A stretch of 30,494 nucleotides of DNA, from NCBI RefSeq assembly GCF_019131995.1, contig NZ_JAHONA010000027.1, positions 1-30,494 of the forward strand, in the 5' to 3' direction. Source of the DNA: Collinsella aerofaciens. Its GTDB lineage: Bacteria > Actinomycetota > Coriobacteriia > Coriobacteriales > Coriobacteriaceae. The position numbers and the translations under genes were made by a program. Below the pieces are notes generated by a model. That model was not told the origin of the DNA and made no database searches. It saw only the letters and a list, made by a program, of their open reading frames with translations. Each line of letters begins with the position of its first letter. Position 1 is the stretch's first letter. Below are positions 13,374 to 20,189 of this stretch, in pieces.

Positions 13374-14768
13374 TTACTTCTTGCTCTCGGGCAAGACCAG
13401 ATCCACGGCAGCGTCCTTGGCAGCATCGATGTGCTGAGCCACGACCGGCGTCTGCGGAAGAATCAGGTTAAGGACAATGGCCATGATGGCGGTGGGGGTT
13501 ACGGCATTGGAGCCGATGACGGTGGGCACCCAGGTGGGCATACCCTCGCCGGCAAGGCAACCGCTGGCCATCCAGATACCCAGGCCAAAGACGACGGAGG
13601 TACCGACGATGGTGGTAGTGCGCTGCGTGAGGCCCTCGCGGGTGAACATGCGCACGCCGTTCATGGTGATGGTGCCAAAGACGCCGACGGTCGCGCCGCC
13701 GATGACGGGCTGCGGGATAGCGGAAAGGACGGCAGAGAGCTGCGGGAACAGGCCGGCGATGGCAAAGACGGCCGCGATGATCACAAAGACCCACTTGTTG
13801 ACGACCTTGTTGGAGCAGATGATGCCCACGTTCTGGCCAAGGGCGCTGGTGGGAAGACCGCCCAGCAGGCCGCCGACCATAGAGGTGAGGCCCTGGGACA
13901 CGATAGCGCCGGAGAGCTCGCGCTCGGTGGGCATACGGTCGATGGAGCCCAGGCAGGCGGCAGAGACGTCGCCGATAACCTGGATGGCAACCATGGGGAA
14001 CACGACGGCGAGGGTAATGCAGACCTCGGGATCAAACTCGAGCGCATAGGGCATGAGCTTGGGAAGGGCGAAGACCTGGGCGGTGGCGACGCTGGAGAAG
14101 TCGATCATGCCAAAGGGAATGGAGACGATCATACCAACGATCATGCCAAAGAACACGGATCCCAGCTTGAGCGTGCCCTTGCCAAAGTTGGCGAGCGCAA
14201 AGACCACGGCGAAGGTGATAAGAGCGACGCACCACGCCTGCGGGGTGCCCCACAGCGGCGTACCCATACCGCCGGCCATGTACTTGACGGCCGTGGGATA
14301 GAGAGAGACGCCAATGGAGAAGATGACCGTACCGGTCACGACGGGCGGGAACAGCCACTTGATCTTGCTGTAGGCCAGACCAAAGAGGACCGCGACGGCA
14401 CCGCCGACAATCTCGCCGCCCAGCAGCGCGCCAAAGCTAAAACCCGAGGCACCCATGGCCTGCAGGGCCGGCAGGAACGCGAACGAAACGCCCATGACGA
14501 TGGGCAGGCCGCCGCCGATACGACGGAAGGGAGCGAAGGCCTGAAGGGCCGTATCGATCGCCGAAAGAATGAGCGCGACCTGGATGATGTCGGTGCTCTG
14601 CTGGCTATTAAAGCCGTAGACGCCGGCCATGATGACCGCCGGGGTAATGATGCCGGCAAACGATGCCAGTACGTGCTGAAGGGCACACGGGATCATTTCC
14701 TTAACGGGAGGCATGCCTTCGCGAGTGAACAGGGCTTCAGTGCCGTTCGTAACCGTCTCCTGGGTCAT
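13374..14768 (-). CDS. pbuX: NCS2-family purine (xanthine/urate-type) permease
   Basis: A 464-residue nucleobase:cation symporter of the NCS2 family with about 12-14 hydrophobic segments in the inner membrane. Seen: the family's substrate motif GGLPTSALGQNVG (Q312, N313; a QNVG core is typical of xanthine carriers) and IGDVSAACLGS in the TM8 region. Compared from memory with E. coli XanQ, the position of its essential Glu272 is Gln here (Q263 in AIQVIGD), and that of Asp304 is Gln (Q292 in SQGL), so the substrate or coupling ion may differ. Its place as first gene of the purine operon argues for xanthine, urate or a related purine. The start ATG follows GGTGG by about 5 nt; the promoter is at 14856-14884. 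The symbol is by family. Confidence 0.8.
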   Translation of the reverse strand: MTQETVTNGTEALFTREGMPPVKEMIPCALQHVLASFAGIITPAVIMAGVYGFNSQQSTDIIQVALILSAIDTALQAFAPFRRIGGGLPIVMGVSFAFLPALQAMGASGFSFGALLGGEIVGGAVAVLFGLAYSKIKWLFPPVVTGTVIFSIGVSLYPTAVKYMAGGMGTPLWGTPQAWCVALITFAVVFALANFGKGTLKLGSVFFGMIVGMIVSIPFGMIDFSSVATAQVFALPKLMPYALEFDPEVCITLAVVFPMVAIQVIGDVSAACLGSIDRMPTERELSGAIVSQGLTSMVGGLLGGLPTSALGQNVGIICSNKVVNKWVFVIIAAVFAIAGLFPQLSAVLSAIPQPVIGGATVGVFGTITMNGVRMFTREGLTQRTTTIVGTSVVFGLGIWMASGCLAGEGMPTWVPTVIGSNAVTPTAIMAIVLNLILPQTPVVAQHIDAAKDAAVDLVLPESKK

Positions 14769-14855
14769 TTGACCACCAATCCTCGAAGTAGTTGTTTTCG
14801 CATCTAACGCTCTATTGTGACGCAGTGCGGGGTTGAGGTTGTGCCTTCATTGCAT

Positions 14856-14884
14856 ATCGTATTAAAGATGATTCTCATTCTCAA
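14856..14884 (-). promoter_or_regulatory. Sigma70-like promoter of the purine operon
   Basis: On the minus strand TTGAGA (14879-14884) and TACGAT (14856-14861) are 17 nt apart, about 90 nt upstream of the permease ATG. This AT-rich stretch is the only good promoter match in the divergent region. Confidence 0.55.
14869..14883 (+). promoter_or_regulatory. Fur-like box overlapping the operon promoter
   Basis: TGATTCTCATTCTCA matches the textbook Fur core TGATAATCATTATCA at 12 of 15 positions and covers the -35 and spacer of the promoter above. Repression by an iron-sensing regulator would make sense for an operon of Fe-S and Mo enzymes, but this is a single-site match in AT-rich DNA. Confidence 0.3.
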
Positions 14885-15120
14885 TAATAATTTTTTGTTA
14901 TCAGACTATTCTTCAGCTGAAATAACGCATTTCCGCAGGTCAGGAAAGTGTCTGGTCAAAATACCATCTAACTTTTCTTTTGGTCAACCGTTTACCGCTA
15001 AATTCCTACCGTTCGTCTGCATTACGCAATGTACCTGCGGATATACGAGATGATGGGCAGCGTGTTACCATGAGAAAAAATTGTTATGAACATTTCCGAT
15101 TTCACCCAAAGGAGTTGCCC

Positions 15121-15777
15121 GTGAACGAGACCGTACGTCGCTTTTTGCCGATGGTCGATTTTCTGGAGCAGATACTCGGCAAAAACAGCGAAATCGTGCT
15201 GCACGATTTCTCGGATCCCGACCACGCCATCGTTGATATTCGCAACGGCATCGTGAGCGGCCGCAAGGTCGGCGGTCCCGCCACCGATCTGGCACTCAAG
15301 ATCATGCACGACGCCAAGTATCGCGACCTGCCGTTTATTACGGGCTACGAGGGGCGCGGTGCCGGCGGCAAGACGTTGGAGTCAGCGACGTACTTTATCC
15401 GCGAGAATGACGAGATCGTCGGTATGCTCTGCGTCAACACCGACCTCTCGACCGTGCGCTCCATCAACGCCATGGCGCAGCAGCTCATGGCGTGCTTCGA
15501 CGCGGCGCCGACGCGCACGGAGCCCGCCCCTATCGAGGTCGAAAGCCTTTCGGAGTCTACACAGGAGCTCATCGACCGCAGCATTGCCGAGTTGCTGAGC
15601 GCGCGCGGGCTGGATGTAGCGTCGCTTGGTCAGAGCGACCGCGTGGACGTCATTCGCCACCTCAACGGTAACGGGGTGTTCATGCTCAAGGGCGCCGTGG
15701 CCTGCGCCGCCGCCGCGCTGGGCATCTCGGAGCCCAGCGTCTACCGCTACCTGCAAAAAGTCCGCAAGGAAGGCTAA
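15121..15777 (+). CDS. YheO/DauR-type PAS and helix-turn-helix regulator
   Basis: A 218-residue transcription regulator of the YheO/DauR type. Seen: an N-terminal YheO-like PAS domain (residues about 5-120: LEQILGKNSEIVLHDFSD, GRKVGGPATDLAL, GKTLESATYFIREN, GMLCVNTD) and a C-terminal helix-turn-helix (about 175-216) ending GISEPSVYRYLQKVRKEG. Proteins of this type sense small molecules through the PAS domain. Start: GTG at 15121 because AAAGGAG lies 6 nt before it; an ATG 17 codons upstream has no ribosome site. It diverges from the purine operon across a 350-nt AT-rich gap, and is probably its ligand-responsive regulator (inference from position). The gap holds the operon promoter and Fur-like box; I found no convincing promoter for this gene itself. 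Confidence 0.82.
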   Translation: MNETVRRFLPMVDFLEQILGKNSEIVLHDFSDPDHAIVDIRNGIVSGRKVGGPATDLALKIMHDAKYRDLPFITGYEGRGAGGKTLESATYFIRENDEIVGMLCVNTDLSTVRSINAMAQQLMACFDAAPTRTEPAPIEVESLSESTQELIDRSIAELLSARGLDVASLGQSDRVDVIRHLNGNGVFMLKGAVACAAAALGISEPSVYRYLQKVRKEG

Positions 15778-15834
15778 CCCGCTGATTACTTGGGAGCGGA
15801 GGAAAACGGATCATTTTTGTCGCATCGCTTGACA

Positions 15835-15868
15835 AAAGACCCTGCAGCTTGCACTGCAGGGTCTTTTT
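15835..15868. terminator. Bidirectional terminator
   Basis: Perfect 13-bp stem (AAAGACCCTGCAG and its complement) with a 6-nt loop and T-runs on both strands, placed between the convergent regulator and ridA genes. Confidence 0.9.
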
Positions 15869-15897
15869 GCATGCCATGTTTAGTTGTGGTCAACGCC

Positions 15898-16275
15898 TTA
15901 GAGAGCGGCGACGACCTCGATCTCGACCAGACCGCCGGCCGGAAGGGCGGCAACCTGGAAAGCGCTGCGCGCGGGGAACGGAGCCTCGAACTTGGAGGCG
16001 TAAATCTCGTTCACGGCAGCGAAGTCGGCGATGTCGGCCAGGTAGACCGTGGTCTTGACGACATCGGCAAAGGTGGCGCCGGCAGCGGTCAGCAGAGCCT
16101 CGACGTTAGCAAGGGACTGCTTGGCCTGGGCCTCGACGCCCTCGGGCAGCTTGCCGGTTGCGGGGTCGATGCCCAGCTGGCCGGACAGGAACACCATGTT
16201 GCCGGTCTGGATACCGGGGGAATACGGGCCGATGGCTGCGGGTGCGTTATCGGAAGACACGACGGTCTTGCTCAT
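15898..16275 (-). CDS. ridA: RidA-family enamine/imine deaminase
   Basis: A 125-residue protein of the RidA (YjgF/YER057c/UK114) family, normal length. Family signatures seen: SSDNAPAAIGPYSPGIQTGNMVFLSGQLGIDP at the start, AGATFADVVKTTVYLADIADF, and the end PARSAFQVAALPAGGLVEIEVVAAL with the conserved Arg (PARSAF) that binds substrate carboxylate. RidA hydrolyses reactive 2-aminoacrylate-type enamines to the keto acid and ammonia. In purine degraders such species arise from 2,3-diaminopropionate ammonia-lyase (YgeX), which would fit this neighbourhood, but that gene is not in the window and RidA is also a general housekeeping protein. Start: ATG after AAGGAG; upstream in-frame codons lack a ribosome site. 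Confidence 0.9.
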   Translation of the reverse strand: MSKTVVSSDNAPAAIGPYSPGIQTGNMVFLSGQLGIDPATGKLPEGVEAQAKQSLANVEALLTAAGATFADVVKTTVYLADIADFAAVNEIYASKFEAPFPARSAFQVAALPAGGLVEIEVVAAL

Positions 16276-16364
16276 GTTTTTCTCCTTACGATCAGATAGA
16301 GAGCGTGAGCGCGGCGTTCGCACCGGGAGGCACAATTCGGTCTGAACACCGCGCTTGATTTGGG

Positions 16365-16393
16365 ATAGTACTCAAGGTTTCCGCGCGATGCAA
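16365..16393 (-). promoter_or_regulatory. ridA promoter
   Basis: On the minus strand TTGCAT (16388-16393) and TACTAT (16365-16370) are separated by 17 nt, about 90 nt upstream of the ridA start. The 300-nt gap between ridA and the U32 gene otherwise shows only a TATACT (16538-16543) that could serve the rightward genes, without a good -35. Confidence 0.55.
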
Positions 16394-16575
16394 GATTATT
16401 ATCACGTTGCGAAAATATTTTATCGTCCAACGGTTTCCCCGGACCGCTGAACGGTTCTCATGTGAAGCAGCCAGTCCAAGCTGCTGAAGACTTTATCCCG
16501 CTTAGAGCACGGGCATCGCCCGCCGCAACAGCACCACTATACTTTTGAGTATCTGAGCATTTTGAAAGGCAGGAT

Positions 16576-19071
16576 ATGACCGCAACCGCCAGTCGAACCA
16601 CCAACCGCAGACCCGAGCTTTTGGCGCCCGCCGGAGGGCCCGAGCCCTTTGCCGCCGCACTCGCCGCCGGGGCAGACGCCATCTACTGCGGCATGGGCAG
16701 CTTCAACGCCCGCCGCAAGGCCACCAACTTTACCGACGAGGCCTTTGAGCAAGCCTGCCGCGCCGCACATCTAGCCGGGTCGCGCGTCTACGTCACGGTC
16801 AACATCGTCATCAAGCAGTCCGAGATGAGCGATGCGCTGCAACTCATCCATCGCTGCTCCACGCTGGGCGCCGATGCCTTCATCATCCAGGACTGGGGCC
16901 TGTTCTTTGAGGTCAAGCGCACGATGCCCGGCATCGAGACGCACATCTCAACCCAAGCAAACATCCACGACGACCGCGGAACCCTTTGGTGCCGCGAGCA
17001 GGGCGCCGACCGTGTGACCCTCTCGCGCGAGCTTTCCATCGACGAGATTGCCGCCATTCACGATGCCGCGCCCGATGTGGACCTTGAGGTCTTTAGCCAT
17101 GGTGCCATCTGCTTTTGCTACTCGGGCCTGTGCCTGCTTTCGAGCTTTGCCATGGCGGGACGATCGGCCAACCGTGGCATGTGCGCCCAGCCCTGTCGCC
17201 TGCCTTACGAGCTGATCGACGAGAACGGCCGCTCGCTCTCCCCTGCCGGTCGCGAGCGCGCGCTGTGCCCGCGCGACACCAACACGTCGCAGCTTGTTCG
17301 CCGTCTGTATGACGCCGGCGCCGCATCGCTCAAGCTTGAGGGCCGCATGAAGGCCCCCGATTACGTGTATTCCATCGTCGACGTGTATCGTCATCAGATT
17401 GATGACATGCTTGCCGATGTTTCGACCTCTAAGGATGAGGACGCCGCTCGCCAGCGCCAACTCAAGCGCTGTTTTAACCGCGACTTTACGCACGCCTATC
17501 AAGACGGCACCTCGGGCGACGAGATGATGAGCTACGAGCGCTCCAACAACCGCGGCCAGATTGTGGGCACGGTGCTGGGCAGCCGTCTAGCCAACCACGA
17601 TGTACGCGGACTCAAGCCCGACGACCGCCGTCGCCGCGCCGCCATCGCCCGCATTGAGCTGTTTGAGCCCGTGGGCAAGGGCGACCTGCTGGAGCTTCGC
17701 CACGATAACGAGTTTGACCAGTTCCTGACCACCATTGCCGCCGATGATGCCGCCGCCGGCGATGTCATCGAGTGTCGCGTGCCCCGTAGCATGCCCGAGG
17801 GCTGCCGCGTGCGCGTGATTCGAAGCCAGCGCGCCATTGACGCCGCCGGCGCCGCGCTCAAGCGCGATGTGCTGCGCCGCCGCGCCGTAGACGTGTCGGT
17901 TGTGGCGCGTCTGGGCGAGCCGTTTGCCGTTACGCTCACCTGTTGCGACGATCCTTCGCTTACGGCCACGGCCACGGGCTTTACCGTCGAGGCTGCCAAG
18001 ACCCGCGCCGTCGAGGCATCCGATCTGGTTGAGCACGTCGGGCGCATGGGCTCCTCTCCCTTTGAGGCCGCAAGCTTTGACGTTTCGCTCGACGCCGGCT
18101 GCGGTATGGGCTTTTCCGCCGTGCACAAGGTGCGCGCCGCCGCTTGTAAGGCGCTGGAAGAGGCCATTCTGGCACCGTACGAGGAGCGCGCGAAAACACT
18201 CGAGCTGCCGGCGATTGTAACCAGTGATTCCCGCCCCGCGCTCGAGCACTACCGCGATGAGCCGCAGATCTGCGCCACCGTCACCTCGCTCGAGGCCGCC
18301 GAGGCCGCTCGCGCCGAGGGTGTAACGCGCATCTATATGACCACCGATGCGCTCGAGGCCGCCGGTGTCTCCCCCGCCGATGCATTTGAGCAGGACATCG
18401 TACCCGTACTCGACGAGGTCTGCCGCGCCCTTGACCACGTACGCGTCGATCCCTGGATCAATGCCGGAGCCACCGTCGCCGTCGGCAATATCTCCGAGCT
18501 CGCCGTAGCCGCGCATGCCGGCGCCACGGCCGAGATTCGCTCTTGCCTACCCGTGCACAACACGCCCTGCATGGAGGCGCTCGCCGATCGCGGAGCCGGT
18601 GCGTTTTGGCTCTCGCCCGAGATCACGCTCGACGAGATTGTCTCGCTCGGCGCCGCCGCGCCCGCGGCTCTGGGCATCACCGTCTTTGGCCGCCCGCGCG
18701 TTATGACGAGCGAGCACTGCATCCTGCAGGTGGCCAATGGCTGCATCCACGATTGCGCCAACTGCCGCCTGCGCGCCCGCAAGCTGTCGCTCAAGAATAT
18801 CGACGGCAAGGTCATGCCCGTGCGCACCGACATCCATGGCCGCTCTCGCTTGTACGACGCCTACCCCATCGACCTTACGCCGCAGGTACCGCAGTTGCTC
18901 GACGCCGGCGTCCGTCGTCTTATGGTCGACGGAACCTTGCTCGAGGCCGATGAGATTGGCCGTGCCGTCGCTCGCGTCCGTCGCGCCGTCGAGGCGGCTC
19001 AAGCCGGCCGCAAGCCCGCCGCCCGCCTGCGCGGCGCCACCTCGGGCTGCATGTTTGTGGGAATTAGCTAA
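16576..19071 (+). CDS. U32 peptidase-family protein (RlhA/TrhP-like), DUF3656-containing
   Basis: An 831-residue member of the U32 family. Relatives in E. coli (RlhA, TrhP) are not proteases in practice but hydroxylate rRNA or tRNA pyrimidines; an RNA-modifying role is therefore likely here. Seen: N-terminal RPELLAPAGGPEPFAAALAAGADAIYCG, the U32 signature EVFSHGAICFCYSGLCLLSS at residues 171-190, then RSANRGMCAQPCRLPY with Cys 203 and 207 (cluster ligands in the family), LKLEGRMKAPDYV, and a long middle/C-terminal region matching DUF3656-type extensions, with another Cys group (CIHDCANCRLRARKLS). It is longer than RlhA (about 650). Start: ATG after GAAAGGCAGG. It is followed after 15 nt by a pseudouridine synthase gene, supporting an RNA-modification unit. 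Confidence 0.82.
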   Translation: MTATASRTTNRRPELLAPAGGPEPFAAALAAGADAIYCGMGSFNARRKATNFTDEAFEQACRAAHLAGSRVYVTVNIVIKQSEMSDALQLIHRCSTLGADAFIIQDWGLFFEVKRTMPGIETHISTQANIHDDRGTLWCREQGADRVTLSRELSIDEIAAIHDAAPDVDLEVFSHGAICFCYSGLCLLSSFAMAGRSANRGMCAQPCRLPYELIDENGRSLSPAGRERALCPRDTNTSQLVRRLYDAGAASLKLEGRMKAPDYVYSIVDVYRHQIDDMLADVSTSKDEDAARQRQLKRCFNRDFTHAYQDGTSGDEMMSYERSNNRGQIVGTVLGSRLANHDVRGLKPDDRRRRAAIARIELFEPVGKGDLLELRHDNEFDQFLTTIAADDAAAGDVIECRVPRSMPEGCRVRVIRSQRAIDAAGAALKRDVLRRRAVDVSVVARLGEPFAVTLTCCDDPSLTATATGFTVEAAKTRAVEASDLVEHVGRMGSSPFEAASFDVSLDAGCGMGFSAVHKVRAAACKALEEAILAPYEERAKTLELPAIVTSDSRPALEHYRDEPQICATVTSLEAAEAARAEGVTRIYMTTDALEAAGVSPADAFEQDIVPVLDEVCRALDHVRVDPWINAGATVAVGNISELAVAAHAGATAEIRSCLPVHNTPCMEALADRGAGAFWLSPEITLDEIVSLGAAAPAALGITVFGRPRVMTSEHCILQVANGCIHDCANCRLRARKLSLKNIDGKVMPVRTDIHGRSRLYDAYPIDLTPQVPQLLDAGVRRLMVDGTLLEADEIGRAVARVRRAVEAAQAGRKPAARLRGATSGCMFVGIS

Positions 19072-19086
19072 CCGAAAGGCTTACAC

Positions 19087-19746
19087 GTGAACGAAGAACC
19101 TCAAGTCCTCTACTGCGACGCCTGGCTCATGGCCATCGATAAGCCTGCCGGCATGATCGTCCACGGTGACGGCACCGGCGAGCGCACACTTACCGACTAC
19201 GCCAGCGATCTGCTGCTGGCGATGGGCGACGGCTTTGCCGCGACCGACATGCAACCGCTCAACCGCTTGGACCGCGACACCACCGGCGTGGTGTTGTTCT
19301 CGCTCGACAAGCAGACGCAGCCCGCTTTTGACCAGATGATTATCGACCACGCATTCGAAAAGCACTATCTGGCGCTCGCCGAGGGCAAGATCGACTGGAA
19401 CGAAAAGCTCATCGACAAGCCCATCGCCCGCGACCGCCACGACAGCCGCAAGATGCGCGTCGGCGCCAGCGGCAAGCCGTCTCAGACGCGCGTCAAGGTA
19501 CTCAAGCGCCTTAAGAGCCGCCGAGGCCTGCCCGCGCGTTCGTATATCGATGTTGAGCTGCTCACCGGCCGCAAGCATCAGATTCGCGTGCACCTGGCCA
19601 GCGAGCGTCACCCCCTGGTTGGCGACGACCTGTACGGAACGCCGCGCCCCTGCGGCCTGATGCTCCACGCCCACAGCGTGTCCTTCACGCATCCCGTAAC
19701 CGGCGAGCACATCCACATCGAAGCCCCCTGCCCCTGGGAGCCCTAA
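19087..19746 (+). CDS. RluA-family pseudouridine synthase
   Basis: A 219-residue RNA pseudouridine synthase of the RluA family. Seen: NRLDRDTTGVVLFS (residues 59-72, catalytic Asp at 62), the entry strand MAIDKPAGMIVHGDG, the Y-containing KHYLALAEG strand, and GRKHQIRVHLA...HPLVGDDLYG near the C-terminus. There is no N-terminal S4 RNA-binding domain, as in the RluA/TruC-like short forms, so target RNA cannot be predicted. GTG start; a GAAAGG about 7 nt upstream serves as ribosome site. It follows the U32-family gene by 15 nt, and a hairpin containing the GGGACAGGCACC core begins at its stop codon and probably ends the transcript. Confidence 0.87.
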   Translation: MNEEPQVLYCDAWLMAIDKPAGMIVHGDGTGERTLTDYASDLLLAMGDGFAATDMQPLNRLDRDTTGVVLFSLDKQTQPAFDQMIIDHAFEKHYLALAEGKIDWNEKLIDKPIARDRHDSRKMRVGASGKPSQTRVKVLKRLKSRRGLPARSYIDVELLTGRKHQIRVHLASERHPLVGDDLYGTPRPCGLMLHAHSVSFTHPVTGEHIHIEAPCPWEP

Positions 19747-19783
19747 ACCACCACAAAGGGACAGGCACCTTTATGGTGGTTTT
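19746..19783 (+). terminator. GGGACAG-core hairpin, probable terminator
   Basis: ACCACCACAAAGG pairs with CCTTTATGGTGGT (one mismatch) around a loop containing GGGACAGGCA, followed by TTTT. A near copy lies at 21877-21917. It starts in the stop codon of the pseudouridine synthase gene. Confidence 0.6.
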
Positions 19784-19813
19784 GCCGCGATGGCTCAGCC
19801 GCGGTCCCAAAAC

Positions 19814-20110
19814 GTCTCGATCTGTAACAGTTAGAACCCGTTTTCCGGTCTATCTGTTACAGATCGAGACATTCGAATCCCTCTCAAGGAAAAATCTCAA
19901 TCTGTAACAATAACTCGGCAAAATCGGCCCAAGATGTTACAGATTGAGATATTCGGATCCCACCGGAGAAATCATCTCGATCTGTAACATCTGGAGCCCG
20001 CATTTTGACCTTCCTGTTACAGATTGAGACGTTATGGGACCAACAGGAAAAATATCTCAGCTTGTAACATCTGGAACCCATATCCCTCTCTTCCTGTTAC
20101 AGATCGAGAC
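19814..20110. repeat. Hairpin array family B, four units
   Basis: Four hairpin units begin at 19814, 19894, 19974 and 20053, a period of 80 nt. Unit 1 has perfect 17-bp arms (GTCTCGATCTGTAACAG and complement) around 23 nt; unit 2 has perfect 16-bp arms; units 3 and 4 pair with G-U or one or two mismatches. The arms are near-constant (CTCRATCTGTAACA), loops and inter-unit spacers (each about 24 nt) are variable. The array fills the gap between the two convergent transcription units and encodes no protein. Confidence 0.88.
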
Positions 20111-20126
20111 AAATCCCCAAACAGCA

Positions 20127-20163
20127 AAAGGCGGCAACGTCCCTGGTGGACGTTGCCGCCTTT
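20127..20163 (-). terminator. Terminator of the PTS gene
   Basis: A perfect 16-bp stem (AAAGGCGGCAACGTCC and complement) with a 5-nt loop; the T-run TTTTG follows on the minus strand, 27 nt past the EIIBC stop codon. It can also act on rightward transcripts. Confidence 0.9.
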
Positions 20164-20189
20164 CCATTGGCAAGACCCTTCCGCTCCCG

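Noticed and set aside
5274..14807. Very long open frames on the plus strand opposite the purine operon
   Set aside because: They mirror xdhD, ygfK, ssnA and the permease in a complementary frame, have Ala/Gly/Val/His-rich composition from high-GC codons, and match no family.
14769..15120. Purine riboswitch before the permease
   Set aside because: The leader lacks the three-way-junction conserved blocks of the guanine/xanthine aptamers I know.
16948..18516. Minus-strand frames inside the U32-family gene
   Set aside because: Antisense shadows; the plus-strand protein has the full U32 signature.
19814..20110. CRISPR array
   Set aside because: The repeats alternate in orientation as hairpin arms, spacers and loops are equal in role, only four units exist, and no cas gene is nearby.
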